A DNA stretch of 60,044 nucleotides from Bacteroidota bacterium (lineage in GTDB: Bacteria; Bacteroidota; Bacteroidia; Chitinophagales; Chitinophagaceae). Position 1 is the stretch's first letter; each line of letters opens with the position of its first letter. The stretch spans positions 1 through 60,044 of the forward strand of contig CANGFA010000016.1 of assembly GCA_947453145.1 (NCBI GenBank), written 5' to 3'. Positions 1-9,414 of the stretch are shown piece by piece. The position numbers and the translations under genes were made by a program. The notes under the pieces are model-generated. The model was not told where the DNA came from, did no database searches, and saw only the letters and a list, made by a program, of their open reading frames with translations.

Positions 1-2060
1 GTCATCATGAAAAATTGAAGGACGGGCCATTTCCAACTTTGAGTTTCTCTTTTTACAACAGCAAGTGTACTCATACATTGCATAGCGAGCACATAAAATA
101 TCATTAAGGATAATGCTGCTGCCAAACTATATACGGGTGTTCCGTCTGGACGTTTAGCGGCCCTTAGTTTTTCGGTTAAGGAACTATTATCGGATGCTTC
201 TACACTATATAAGGTAGCCATGGTGCCCACAAACACTTCACGCGCGGCAAAGGAAGTTACAATGGCAATCCCCATCTTCCAATCAAATCCCAATGGAGCT
301 ATGACAGGCTCAATACTTTTACCTAATATACCAGCGTATGAATTTTCTAATTTATGCGTGTGGTATTCTTTATCTAATTGAGTTTTATTATTAGGTGTGG
401 CTATGACTTGCTCATTATGCTTTTGCTCCACTTTTTTCATCTGTTCACTGGGGCCGTAGCTGCTCAAAAACCATAATAATAAACTTATCACCATGATCAC
501 TTTTCCAGCATCGGTTACAAATATTTTTGCTTTTTGTATCATGGTTACACCCACGTTCTTCCAACGAGGTGCTCGGTATACAGGTAACTCTAAAATAAAA
601 TAACTTTTCTCCTTAATGCGAATAAACCATTTTAGAACCAAGCTAGCTAGTAAAGCCATTACAATACCTAACAAATACAAGCCCATCATCACCAATCCCT
701 GTAAACTTAAAAATCCAAAATATATTTTATGATCAATCACTAGTGAAATTAAAATGGTGTATACCGGAAGTCGTGCACTACAACTCATAAAGGGGGTCAC
801 CATTATAGTGAGTAGCCTTTCTTTTTTATTTTCAATATTGCGTGCACTCATGATAGCCGGTACGGCACAAGCAAATCCACTAATCATGGGCATTACGCTC
901 TTTCCATTGAGTCCAACTTTACGCATGAGTTTATCACTTAAAAAACTAATACGCGCCATATAACCCGTGTCCTCCAACAAAGTAATGAGTCCAAATAGAA
1001 TCATGATTTGTGGAATAAAAACAAATATGCCACCAAGTCCTGCAACAATACCATTTACCAATAAGTCCTCCCACCAAGCGTTTGGTAATACATTATTTAA
1101 GTAAGTAGTTAAATGAGTAAAAATCCATTCTATACCATCCATAGGAAATTTAGCCATCCAAAAAACGGATTGAAATAAAATAAACAACACCGAAAACAAA
1201 ATCGCATATCCACCCACTCGATGCAAGAATATATTATCAAGTCTGTCAGTTCTTTTTTTCTTAGCAGTTGGATCCGGTTCCGTTACCCTGGTTTTCATAA
1301 TTTCCTGGATATGTCCATATCGCTGTAGTATTTCCTGCGCCTGCGTTTTAGTTTGATTGAAATTATTGTCTATTTCAATCTGGTGAATTTTGTTTTGCAT
1401 TTCTTCCTCTAAAGGAAATGCTTTATGATGCATTAGGTAGTGCAATGCCGCATAGTCGCTTGTGGTTGGGAATAATTTTTTAAATGCCTCAATCGCAACA
1501 GGTGCTAAATTTTTATTATCAATAAAACTTTCTTGATTTTTTGATCTTGGCGTTTCAATAATCCCAACTAATGCATTTTTTAATTCGTTTAAACCTTTGC
1601 TTTTTCTTGCATCCACGGCAACAACCGGAATACCTAAATCTTTTTGAAGTCCTGCAATATCTATTTTAATTCCTTTTTTAGCTGCCAAGTCATTCATGGT
1701 GAGTGCCAGCACTACCGGTTTTTTTAAGTCAATAATTTGACTACAAAAAAGTAGATTCCTTTTTAAATTACTAGCATCAGCTACTAATAATATAACATCA
1801 GTATGCATCTCTAGATCCACACCCATCAGTACTTTATAAGCAACCCATTCGTCCTCTCGTTTTGGATAAAAACTATAAGTGCCGGGTAAGTCAATGAGGG
1901 TAGCAGGATGGCTGCCTAAATTTAACTCGCCAGTTTTTTTATCTACGGTCACGCCTGGGAAATTGCCCACTTTTTGGTTCAAACCAGTTAAGGCATTGAA
2001 AAGGGAGCTTTTACCACAATTGGGGTTTCCCACCAAGGCAATATGTATACCGGCTTTCAT
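1..2060 (-). CDS. feoB: Ferrous iron transport protein B, 3' end cut by window
   Basis: FeoB is the inner-membrane Fe2+ permease with an N-terminal G domain. Translating the minus strand from the ATG at 2060 gives a continuous frame of about 686 residues running off the left edge. The G1 P-loop GNPNCGKSS is at residues 11-19 and the G3 motif DLPG at 56-59, with several hydrophobic Gate-type membrane segments after about residue 290. The last visible residues (VVKRETQSWKWP) look like the usual FeoB C-terminus, so probably only some 20 residues are missing. It diverges from the M28 peptidase gene. No feoA is visible on the start side. A TAnnTTTG box sits 7 bases upstream of the ATG. Confidence 0.93.
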   Translation of the reverse strand, partial: MKAGIHIALVGNPNCGKSSLFNALTGLNQKVGNFPGVTVDKKTGELNLGSHPATLIDLPGTYSFYPKREDEWVAYKVLMGVDLEMHTDVILLVADASNLKRNLLFCSQIIDLKKPVVLALTMNDLAAKKGIKIDIAGLQKDLGIPVVAVDARKSKGLNELKNALVGIIETPRSKNQESFIDNKNLAPVAIEAFKKLFPTTSDYAALHYLMHHKAFPLEEEMQNKIHQIEIDNNFNQTKTQAQEILQRYGHIQEIMKTRVTEPDPTAKKKRTDRLDNIFLHRVGGYAILFSVLFILFQSVFWMAKFPMDGIEWIFTHLTTYLNNVLPNAWWEDLLVNGIVAGLGGIFVFIPQIMILFGLITLLEDTGYMARISFLSDKLMRKVGLNGKSVMPMISGFACAVPAIMSARNIENKKERLLTIMVTPFMSCSARLPVYTILISLVIDHKIYFGFLSLQGLVMMGLYLLGIVMALLASLVLKWFIRIKEKSYFILELPVYRAPRWKNVGVTMIQKAKIFVTDAGKVIMVISLLLWFLSSYGPSEQMKKVEQKHNEQVIATPNNKTQLDKEYHTHKLENSYAGILGKSIEPVIAPLGFDWKMGIAIVTSFAAREVFVGTMATLYSVEASDNSSLTEKLRAAKRPDGTPVYSLAAALSLMIFYVLAMQCMSTLAVVKRETQSWKWPVLQFFMM

Positions 2061-2067
2061 TAGGGAA

Positions 2068-2075
2068 CAAAGCTA
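2068..2075 (-). promoter_or_regulatory. Bacteroidota-type -7 box for feoB
   Basis: On the minus strand the bases read TAGCTTTG, a match to the Bacteroidota -7 consensus TAnnTTTG. The box ends 7 bases before the feoB ATG, so the transcript would have almost no leader. No convincing -33 TTG element was found at the usual spacing, and the call rests on motif and position only. Confidence 0.4.
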
Positions 2076-2168
2076 GCTTTTAAGATTGGCTAGTGCTTAC
2101 GAAATTAGAAATTGACCAATAAGGGCAATATTGGGGATAGAAGTCACGTATTTACTAGCTCCTTTACT

Positions 2169-2176
2169 TATTTTTG
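2169..2176 (+). promoter_or_regulatory. Bacteroidota-type -7 box for the M28 peptidase
   Basis: TATTTTTG matches TAnnTTTG and ends 9 bases before the ATG at 2186. It overlaps the TTG codon at 2174 that would otherwise be the first possible start, which argues for translation beginning at 2186 or 2195. No clear -33 element was seen. Confidence 0.4.
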
Positions 2177-2185
2177 CAGTACAAA

Positions 2186-3820
2186 ATGAATCAGATGCGT
2201 AAAGTTATTGTAATAATGATGTTGGTTTTGCCAATGGGTTTATTGGCACAAAAATTAAATAAAGCAGACAAAACCCTAATCCAAAGTTTAAAGAGCCATA
2301 TACAGTTTTTAGCAAGTGACGATTTAGAAGGACGTCGTGCAGGAACCATAGGAGAGCAAAAAGCCATTAATTATATAGTGGATCAATATCAGGGTTTAGC
2401 AATACAACCCATGGGAGAAAACGGGTTTATTCAAGATTTTAAAATAGATGAAGGAAAACGTTTTGCCAATGCTGCTTTTGTAAAAATAAATAATCAAAAA
2501 GCAATTATAGATTCCGATTTCTTTGCTTTATCAAATAGCGGCACGCGTAATTTTACAGCAAACTCTGCTATTGCATTAAATGAAATCAACCAGGTTTGGT
2601 TTAAAGATATTAATGAAGTACTTGAAGAAAATACCAGCAATCCACATTTTGATATCAATGATTGGCTTGCTGCCACTACTTCTCAGCTTAAGAGCAAAGG
2701 TGCTGTTGCGTTATTTTTACATAATAGCGGCAACCTAGTGGATAATATTCAGTTTAATAAATTTGATTCTACTAAGTCATTGGATTTGCCGGTACTTTAT
2801 TTTACAAAGCAAGGGTTTGTAAAATATTTTAATGACGAATCTGGCACTTATGCTATTGATGCCAATATTCAATTTGAACATCCAACACGTACCGCACACA
2901 ATGTTGTTGGCTTGATAGATAATAAAGCAGCGAATACTATTATATTAGGTGCACATTTGGATCATTTGGGTTACAATGAGGACAAGCACGGATTGGATTT
3001 AAATAATTTTATTCACAATGGTGCCGACGATAATGCTAGTGGTACTGCAGCTTTGATTGAATTGGCAAAATCCTTAGTAAAGAAAGCGCCCAAAAATAAC
3101 AACTATTTAATTATCCATTTTTCAGGAGAAGAATTGGGATTATTGGGTAGCAAATATTGGCTGGACCATCCTACTTATACTGGTAATTTTAATTACATGA
3201 TTAATATGGATATGGTAGGCAGGTATGATACGACACGTAAATTAACCATTGGTGGTTATGGCACTTCCAGCAAATGGTCCGAAATTTTAGCCAAATCAAA
3301 AACAAGTTTATCAACCCATTATGACAGTGCCGGTACTGGACCTAGTGATCATGCAAGTTTTTACAGAAAAGATATGCCGGTATTATTTATGTTTACAGGA
3401 AGTCACTCCGACTATCATAAAGCAACGGATGATTGGGATAAAATTAATTATGAGGGAGAAAAAGAGGTAGTGCGTTTGGTGCAAAATATTATTAAAAATA
3501 CGGACACCTATGGCAAATTGGATTTTTTAAAAACACGCGAACAAAGTATGGGTAAGAGTACTAAGTTTACGGTGAGTTTGGGTGTGATGCCGGACTATGC
3601 ATTTACCGGCACAGGTGTTAGAATTGAGGGTACTAGCCAGGGTAAGTTAGGAGAAAAATTAGGATTAAAATCGGCCGATGTTTTACTACAGTTAGGTGAT
3701 TATAAATTAATTGATGTGATGGGTTATATGCAAGCCCTGGGTAAGTTTAAGAAAGGAGACAAAACCACTTTAACTATTAAAAGAGGTGCCGAAGAAATTA
3801 AATATGACATTCAATTTTAA
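2186..3820 (+). CDS. Secreted M28 family zinc aminopeptidase with C-terminal PDZ domain
   Basis: This is a probable exported di-zinc aminopeptidase. The start was placed at the ATG at 2186 (a second ATG at 2195 is equally good), because the upstream TTG lies inside a promoter-like box. A signal peptide ends near LLAQ. M28 metal ligands are visible in order: H257 (GAHLDHLG), D281 (GADDNASG), E315/E316 (GEE), D342 (MDMVGR) and H411 (DYHKATDDW). The last 90 or so residues look like a PDZ domain (GVRIEGTSQGKLGEKLGLKS). The IPExxxVDY gene follows 27 bases later. A second M28 peptidase lies at 49.4 kb. The natural substrate cannot be inferred. Confidence 0.88.
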   Translation: MNQMRKVIVIMMLVLPMGLLAQKLNKADKTLIQSLKSHIQFLASDDLEGRRAGTIGEQKAINYIVDQYQGLAIQPMGENGFIQDFKIDEGKRFANAAFVKINNQKAIIDSDFFALSNSGTRNFTANSAIALNEINQVWFKDINEVLEENTSNPHFDINDWLAATTSQLKSKGAVALFLHNSGNLVDNIQFNKFDSTKSLDLPVLYFTKQGFVKYFNDESGTYAIDANIQFEHPTRTAHNVVGLIDNKAANTIILGAHLDHLGYNEDKHGLDLNNFIHNGADDNASGTAALIELAKSLVKKAPKNNNYLIIHFSGEELGLLGSKYWLDHPTYTGNFNYMINMDMVGRYDTTRKLTIGGYGTSSKWSEILAKSKTSLSTHYDSAGTGPSDHASFYRKDMPVLFMFTGSHSDYHKATDDWDKINYEGEKEVVRLVQNIIKNTDTYGKLDFLKTREQSMGKSTKFTVSLGVMPDYAFTGTGVRIEGTSQGKLGEKLGLKSADVLLQLGDYKLIDVMGYMQALGKFKKGDKTTLTIKRGAEEIKYDIQF

Positions 3821-3847
3821 TTGTCAAAAGTATAGCGTAAAAACATT

Positions 3848-4291
3848 ATGAGTGCAAAATTAATTTTAGATCAGGACGAAATTAACGAACAAGATTTTGA
3901 GGGTACACGTATCCTTGGAATTACTGCGCCTATTAAAAATTATCAATTTTGTATTTTACTAAATCAGTATACCGGTTTTGGATTTAAATTTAATCCTGTA
4001 CATGAAATTGCTTTGAAAAGAAAAAGTAGGACCTATTATTTTTCCATGTATGAAGCAGATGAGCCCAACTCTAATTTTCAACATTTTGTTTACCACAATC
4101 AATATGATGGAGAATATCTTTTGCCCGAATTAAAGCATATGGACTTTATCTGGTGGTTAAAAGGGGATTGGATTGAGGACGAAAAAGTAAAAGAAATCAC
4201 ACAAACTATAAGGGATATAAAAGGCGTACAATTGGTGGTGGAGTTAACGCCTGATCAAATTAAGAACAAGGGCAATTTAATTTTTGAATAA
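3848..4291 (+). CDS. IPExxxVDY family protein
   Basis: This is a 147-residue conserved Bacteroidota protein of unknown function. It is recognised by the family's eponymous motif, here in the form LLPELKHMDF around residues 91-100, and by the N-terminal pattern of an acidic start followed by a cytoplasmic alpha/beta fold. There is no signal peptide or membrane segment. It sits 27 bases after the M28 peptidase on the same strand and ends convergently with selD, with no obvious terminator between them. Functional assignment is not possible from sequence alone. Confidence 0.75.
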   Translation: MSAKLILDQDEINEQDFEGTRILGITAPIKNYQFCILLNQYTGFGFKFNPVHEIALKRKSRTYYFSMYEADEPNSNFQHFVYHNQYDGEYLLPELKHMDFIWWLKGDWIEDEKVKEITQTIRDIKGVQLVVELTPDQIKNKGNLIFE

Positions 4292-4368
4292 ATTCCCTTC
4301 TAGTACTAGTATCAAAATACAAGAAGTACAATCCTATTCATCCCCGTAATGGAGAGAGGCTTATTATT

Positions 4369-5421
4369 TTAGCTAGTAATCACAATACGCTTATTACTAG
4401 CCGCTTCGCAAACACCAATTGGTTGTGTATATTCAATACCCGCTGTTTTTAAAATGTCCTGCACTTCGCTTACCGAATCAGGATCTACTGCAATTAACAA
4501 TCCTCCATTGGTTTGTGGATCGGGTAAAATTAAACTTGCTTCTTTTTCATCAATACCTGCTGCTAATTCAATGCCCTCGAAAGTAGCATTCCAATTTCGA
4601 GCAGTGGCACCTGGTATTGCTTTTTGGGCAATATAGTTGCGAACCGCTGGTATGATTGGAATTTTTCCATAAGATAGTTTTGCTGTTAAATTACTTCCTT
4701 CCATCATCTCTGTTAAATGTCCTGCTAAACCAAAACCAGTTACATCGGTCATAGCATGCACGCCTTTTATTTTTCCTAATGCTTCTCCTGCTTTATTAAT
4801 GGTGGTTAGTTGTTTTACTAGAAATGCTAAATCGGGCTCCGTTAATAAACCTCTTTTTTGAGAAGTTGCTAATATGCCAACCCCCAATGGTTTAGTAATT
4901 ATTAATACATCACCTTCTTTTGCAGTGTCATTTCTTTTTAGGTTTTCAATTGACACCAATCCATTTACAACTAATCCAAAAATGGGATCTTGACTATCAA
5001 TGCTATGGCCTCCCGCTATTACGATACCCGCTTCCGTACAGGTTTTGCGAGCACCTTCCATTACTTGTGCAGCTACACTTGCTGGTAGGGTAGCTAGGGG
5101 CCAGCCTAATACCGCTAAGGCAAAAATGGGTTTGCCTCCCATTGCATATACATCACTAATTGCGTTGGCTGCTGCAATTTGTCCAAAGGCAAAAGCATCG
5201 TCTACAATGGGCATAAAAAAATCGGTGGTACTAATCATGGCTGTTGTATCATCTATTTGATAAACAGCTGCATCGTCTCTGCTATCATTGCCCACCAATA
5301 ATTGTGGGATATTATTTTTTGCACCCACATTGTGCGCTGCTAAAATTTCTGAAAGTACCGCAGGTGATATTTTGCACCCACATCCGCCGCCTTTACTATG
5401 CTGTGTTAATTTTATTTCCAT
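4369..5421 (-). CDS. selD: Selenide, water dikinase
   Basis: SelD makes selenophosphate from selenide and ATP, the selenium donor for selenocysteine and for 2-selenouridine in tRNA. The 350-residue protein has the family's usual length. It carries the glycine-rich catalytic loop GGGCGCK, with Cys14, Cys16 and Lys17 aligned to the essential Cys17/Cys19/Lys20 of E. coli SelD. The catalytic residue is cysteine, not selenocysteine. The gene overlaps the end of birA by 10 bases, so the two are probably cotranscribed and translationally coupled. No selA, selB, tRNA-Sec or mnmH is present in the window. Confidence 0.93.
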   Translation of the reverse strand: MEIKLTQHSKGGGCGCKISPAVLSEILAAHNVGAKNNIPQLLVGNDSRDDAAVYQIDDTTAMISTTDFFMPIVDDAFAFGQIAAANAISDVYAMGGKPIFALAVLGWPLATLPASVAAQVMEGARKTCTEAGIVIAGGHSIDSQDPIFGLVVNGLVSIENLKRNDTAKEGDVLIITKPLGVGILATSQKRGLLTEPDLAFLVKQLTTINKAGEALGKIKGVHAMTDVTGFGLAGHLTEMMEGSNLTAKLSYGKIPIIPAVRNYIAQKAIPGATARNWNATFEGIELAAGIDEKEASLILPDPQTNGGLLIAVDPDSVSEVQDILKTAGIEYTQPIGVCEAASNKRIVITS

Positions 5422-6047
5422 AAGGGTTTCATTTTTTCAATTGTTTCTAAATCTCCTTCCTGTAACCAATTTTGTATACTACTATTTAATGCTTTACTTA
5501 ATTCGGTCTGCAATAAATGGATATCCCATTGTTTACCTGTTATTTGTCTAAGGGAAACGGGTTGGGCCCCTTTTATATTAAATTGGGTCTGGTTCACATT
5601 AAATCCAATGCCAATCACAGCCCAAGTCCATTCCGTTCCTCTAAGCGTATTTTCTATCAAAATACCCCCTGCCTTTCTGTCACGCCAATAAATATCATTG
5701 GGTAATTTTATAAGCGTTTCGTCCCCGGCGTAGGCACTAAAAAAAGTTTTTGCGCCAATTGCAACTGCAGCAGAAAGGCCTTTTTGATCGTTTGGACCCC
5801 ATTTTTTAGAAGAATTCAAGCTTTTTAACTCCAAAACATAGCTACAAAGTAAGTTTTTTCCCCCTTCACTATCCCAAATCCTACCATGCTGACCTTTACC
5901 CTGCGTTTGATAATCAGCACGATAGCAACTGCCAGATACGGCCAATTGCTCATGCACCTGGCTTATGGCATACATATTGGTACTATCTACGATAGACAGT
6001 TCTATAAGCGGTGCGCCTAATGTGATAATTGGTGTGGCAGGTGACAA
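5412..6047 (-). CDS. birA: Biotin--[acetyl-CoA-carboxylase] ligase, short form
   Basis: This ligase attaches biotin to carrier proteins such as the acetyl-CoA carboxylase BCCP. Visible motifs are DSTN (21-24), the adenylate loop TQGKGQHGRIW (48-58), KLPNDIYW (114-121), KAGGILIE with the catalytic Lys125, and GIGFNVN (146-152). It has no N-terminal DNA-binding domain, so it is a monofunctional enzyme. It stops at residue 211, right after the helical region, and appears to lack the small C-terminal SH3-like domain. The start is a TTG, because no ATG precedes the DSTN motif. Its 3' end overlaps selD by 10 bases. Confidence 0.85.
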   Translation of the reverse strand: MSPATPIITLGAPLIELSIVDSTNMYAISQVHEQLAVSGSCYRADYQTQGKGQHGRIWDSEGGKNLLCSYVLELKSLNSSKKWGPNDQKGLSAAVAIGAKTFFSAYAGDETLIKLPNDIYWRDRKAGGILIENTLRGTEWTWAVIGIGFNVNQTQFNIKGAQPVSLRQITGKQWDIHLLQTELSKALNSSIQNWLQEGDLETIEKMKPLWK

Positions 6048-6055
6048 AGAATTGC

Positions 6056-6063
6056 TATTTTTG
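6056..6063 (+). promoter_or_regulatory. Bacteroidota-type -7 box for rsfS-ftsH
   Basis: TATTTTTG matches TAnnTTTG in the birA/rsfS divergent spacer and points towards rsfS. It would give a leader of about 85 bases. The -33 element is weak or absent. Confidence 0.33.
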
Positions 6064-6151
6064 TAAAGTTAGTTAGAATCGGTGGTGTCTCCTATATTGG
6101 ATGGCAAAATGATATGACTAGCAAGGCATTAACAATTAAAAATTAGTATTA

Positions 6152-6553
6152 TTGGAACCTCTTTCCGCATTAAAAGATCGTAAAAAATCTCCAACGCAAC
6201 TTACGCGAAGTAGTAAAATTTTCAAAACCATTATCGCTGCTATTCAGGATAAAAAAGGAGAGAATATCTTAAGCTTGGATCTTAAAAAAATACATGAAGC
6301 CGCAGCCGATTTCTTTATCATTTGCGAGGCAAGTAATACTACACAATTAAAGGCCATTGCCGATAATATTGAGTATGAAGTAAAGCATCAGTGTGGTGAA
6401 TATCCTTATAAAAGTGAAGGGAAAACAGCCGCTCAATGGTTATTAATTGACTACATAAATGTGGTCGTGCATATAATGCATCCTGAATCAAGAAAATTTT
6501 ATCAATTAGAAGAAATGTGGAGTGATGCAGACACTAAAATGCATGAGTTATAA
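6152..6553 (+). CDS. rsfS: Ribosome silencing factor RsfS
   Basis: RsfS binds ribosomal protein L14 and blocks subunit joining during starvation. The 133-residue protein contains the DUF143 core: the segment around ADFFIICEASNTTQLKAIAD, then an SEGKTAAQWLLIDY stretch and VVVHIMHPESRKFYQLEEMW near the C-terminus. The first in-frame start is a TTG at 6152; no in-frame ATG exists before the conserved core, so the exact start is uncertain. ftsH follows 55 bases downstream, a common arrangement in Bacteroidota, and the two are likely cotranscribed. Confidence 0.9.
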   Translation: MEPLSALKDRKKSPTQLTRSSKIFKTIIAAIQDKKGENILSLDLKKIHEAAADFFIICEASNTTQLKAIADNIEYEVKHQCGEYPYKSEGKTAAQWLLIDYINVVVHIMHPESRKFYQLEEMWSDADTKMHEL

Positions 6554-6608
6554 AACTTATTTTAGACAAGTTTGTTATATTGAAATACAAAAGTTATAAT
6601 AAAGAATA

Positions 6609-8741
6609 ATGATACCTGAGAATAAAGATAAAAAAGGTGGCCCTATTGGCGGTGGGCCTAAATTACCTAAGTTCAATATTTATTGGATTTACGGGTTAAT
6701 TGCAATTAGTTTAATGCTAATGCCCCGCTTGTTTCAAATGGCGCCAGATACAAGTATAATTTCCCACAATGAGTTTGTGAAATTAATGGCAAGTGGAGAT
6801 ATTGAAAAATATGTGAAAGTAGAAAACTCTAAAGTTGTTCATATTTATATTAAGCCTGATAGTCTTTCTAAATCTACTTACAGCAATAAATTTAATTCCA
6901 ACCTTACACTGGATCAAAAGAAATCAAAAGTAAAAGGAACTTATTTGTTTGAATATAAAGTAGACGACTGGTCGTCCTTTAACAAAGAAGTTCAAGATAT
7001 TTATACAAAATATGCAATAACTAACATTCCTGATAGTAATACAGATTCAGAAAACGACTGGTTTACAAAAATCCTAGGTGCTATATTTCCTTTCTTATTA
7101 ATCATAATTGTTTGGGTTTTATTAATGCGCAAAATGGGTGGTGGCAGTGGAGGAAGTGGTGGCCCGGGTGGCATTTTTAATGTAGGAAAATCTAAAGCAA
7201 CCTTATTTGAAAAAGGTGGCACTAAAGTGAATATTACTTTTGCAGATGTGGCAGGTTTAGAGGAAGCGAAAGAAGAAGTAATGGAAATTGTGGACTTCCT
7301 AAAAAATCCTAAAAAATATACCAACCTTGGAGGTAAAATTCCTAAAGGAGCTTTATTAATTGGCCCTCCAGGTACAGGTAAAACTTTATTAGCAAAAGCC
7401 ATGGCTGGGGAAGCGCAGGTTCCTTTCTTTAGTTTAAGTGGATCTGACTTTGTGGAAATGTTTGTAGGTGTAGGTGCAAGTCGTGTGCGAGATTTATTTA
7501 AGCAAGCAAGAGAAAAAGCGCCATGTATTATTTTCATTGACGAGATTGACGCAATTGGTCGTGCACGTGGTAAAAATGCCATGATGAGTAATGATGAGCG
7601 TGAAAATACATTAAACCAATTGTTGGTGGAGATGGATGGATTTGGTGGTGACACAGGTATTATTATTTTAGCTGCAACGAATCGTCCAGATGTTTTAGAT
7701 AGCGCCTTGTTAAGACCAGGTAGATTCGATCGTCAAATTTCCATTGATCGTCCAGATGTAAAAGGACGTCAAGAAATTTTCAAAGTGCATTTAGGTCCAA
7801 TTAAAGTTTCTGAAAGTTTAGACATTTATAAACTAGCAGAACAAACACCTGGATTCGCTGGTGCAGATATTGCGAATGTTTGTAACGAAGCAGCTTTAAT
7901 TGCTGCGCGTAAAGGCAAGAGTGGTGTGGAGATGCAAGACTTCCAAGATGCCATTGATAGAGTCATTGGTGGATTGGAAAAGAAGAACAAAATTATTTCT
8001 CCAAATGAAAAGGAAGTGATTGCTTATCACGAAGCCGGACATGCTACTTGCGGTTGGTTTTTAGAGCATGCTTATCCTTTGTTAAAAGTAACAATTGTGC
8101 CAAGAGGCACTGCTGCATTGGGTTATGCACAATACACCCCTAAGGAACAATACTTATATACGATTGAGCAATTAACCGATCAAATGTGTATGACTTTGGG
8201 AGGTAGAGCTGCAGAACAAATTTTCTTTGGTAAAATTTCGACTGGCGCTAGTAACGACTTGCAGCAAATTTCTAAGATGGCATACTCTATGGTCACAACT
8301 TATGGAATGAATGATAAAATTGGTAATGTAAGTTTCTATGATCCTTCACAAGAAAATAGTTTCCAAAAACCGTTTAGTGAAGAGACCGGTAAAATCATAG
8401 ACGAAGAAGTAAGAAAAATGATTGCCGAAGCTTATCAAAGAACCTTGGCTTTATTAACGGAGCATAAGGATGAAGTGGAGAAATTAGCAAAAGCATTATT
8501 AGATAAGGAAGTGTTGCATAAAAGTGATGTGGAAGATTTAATTGGCAAGCGCCCTTTTGAACCAGAAAAAAATGGAGATATTCACGAAACTTTTGCACCA
8601 ACTGAAACAACAGTGGTAGGTCCAACGGATGCTGCTGCAAGTGAAAATGCAAGCGCTGCAAATGAAGTGGCTTCTGAAGATGCAATAGATCATGCAAATG
8701 CAACTATTAATGCTGCAGATGCTTCTGGGAATAATGAATAA
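6609..8741 (+). CDS. ftsH: ATP-dependent zinc metalloprotease FtsH
   Basis: FtsH is the membrane-anchored AAA+ protease that degrades damaged and short-lived proteins. Two membrane helices (about residues 22-43 and 148-170) flank a periplasmic domain. A Gly-rich linker leads to the AAA domain with Walker A GPPGTGKT near 252 and Walker B IIFIDEID. The second region of homology is [17 protein letters not shown], and the zinc motif HEAGH is near 474-478. After the protease core there is a roughly 60-residue Ala/Glu/Asn-rich tail of low complexity. The next gene starts 8 bases after the stop. Confidence 0.97.
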   Translation: MIPENKDKKGGPIGGGPKLPKFNIYWIYGLIAISLMLMPRLFQMAPDTSIISHNEFVKLMASGDIEKYVKVENSKVVHIYIKPDSLSKSTYSNKFNSNLTLDQKKSKVKGTYLFEYKVDDWSSFNKEVQDIYTKYAITNIPDSNTDSENDWFTKILGAIFPFLLIIIVWVLLMRKMGGGSGGSGGPGGIFNVGKSKATLFEKGGTKVNITFADVAGLEEAKEEVMEIVDFLKNPKKYTNLGGKIPKGALLIGPPGTGKTLLAKAMAGEAQVPFFSLSGSDFVEMFVGVGASRVRDLFKQAREKAPCIIFIDEIDAIGRARGKNAMMSNDERENTLNQLLVEMDGFGGDTGIIILAATNRPDVLDSALLRPGRFDRQISIDRPDVKGRQEIFKVHLGPIKVSESLDIYKLAEQTPGFAGADIANVCNEAALIAARKGKSGVEMQDFQDAIDRVIGGLEKKNKIISPNEKEVIAYHEAGHATCGWFLEHAYPLLKVTIVPRGTAALGYAQYTPKEQYLYTIEQLTDQMCMTLGGRAAEQIFFGKISTGASNDLQQISKMAYSMVTTYGMNDKIGNVSFYDPSQENSFQKPFSEETGKIIDEEVRKMIAEAYQRTLALLTEHKDEVEKLAKALLDKEVLHKSDVEDLIGKRPFEPEKNGDIHETFAPTETTVVGPTDAAASENASAANEVASEDAIDHANATINAADASGNNE

Positions 8742-8749
8742 TTTTTCAA

Positions 8750-9391
8750 ATGGAATCACAAGGTGCAAGAAATAAAATATTAAAAAAGATTAAACAGGCA
8801 TTAAAGTCGCCTGTATCTGTCCCGTTTCCGGATCAGGTTTCTGAAACACCTATTTTTATTCCAACCGATCAGGAATTAGCTATAGGCTTTGCGCAAAAGT
8901 TTACAGAACTCATGGGTAAATTTATTTACTGTGAAGATGACGGTGAATTGGCTGCACAACTCTCGGCTTTAATTAAAACTAAGAAGTGGGAAAAGATTTA
9001 CTCCATAGAATCTGGATGGCTGGATGATATGAGTGAATATCAATTTGATCCTGTTACCACAGATGAATTAGCGAGCTGTGATGCCTCTATTACATTATGT
9101 GAACATTTAGTTGCAAGAACGGGCACCATTGTATTAAGTAGTCAACAACTCAGTGGCCGTGCTTCAAGCGTATATGCGCCTATTCATATTTGTGTGGCGT
9201 ACACGCATCAATTGGTATATGATATTTCAGATAGTTTAGTTCAATTTAAAAACGAGTCCAATTTTATGCCTTCTATGATTACCTATGCAACTGGGCCTAG
9301 TAGAACAGCTGATATAGAAAAAACATTGGTGGTAGGGGTACATGGTCCAAAAGAAGTATATTGTTTTTTAGTAGACAAACAAACCGATTAA
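8750..9391 (+). CDS. LUD domain protein (LutC/YkgG-like)
   Basis: The 213-residue protein matches the LUD domain seen in LutC, a subunit of the lactate-utilisation iron-sulfur oxidase. Supporting stretches are EHLVARTGTIVLSS, the following SGRASSVYAPIHICVA, and the C-terminal GPSRTADIEKTLVVGVHGPKE, which is typical of the family. No lutA or lutB lies nearby, so a role in lactate oxidation is not supported by context. Stand-alone LUD genes next to ftsH are common in this phylum. The gene starts 8 bases after ftsH and is likely in the same operon. Confidence 0.85.
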   Translation: MESQGARNKILKKIKQALKSPVSVPFPDQVSETPIFIPTDQELAIGFAQKFTELMGKFIYCEDDGELAAQLSALIKTKKWEKIYSIESGWLDDMSEYQFDPVTTDELASCDASITLCEHLVARTGTIVLSSQQLSGRASSVYAPIHICVAYTHQLVYDISDSLVQFKNESNFMPSMITYATGPSRTADIEKTLVVGVHGPKEVYCFLVDKQTD

Positions 9392-9414
9392 TCTTTTATT
9401 CATAACTACGATTC

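Noticed and set aside
4300..4309. CTAGTACTAG palindrome between the IPExxxVDY and selD genes
   Set aside because: Only 10 bases, no T run and no repeat copies noticed. Too short to call a terminator or operator.
7001..7654. Long open frame on the minus strand opposite ftsH
   Set aside because: It lies wholly inside the ftsH AAA domain, and its translation is rich in Pro, Ser and Lys with no recognisable motif. It is a shadow of the real gene.
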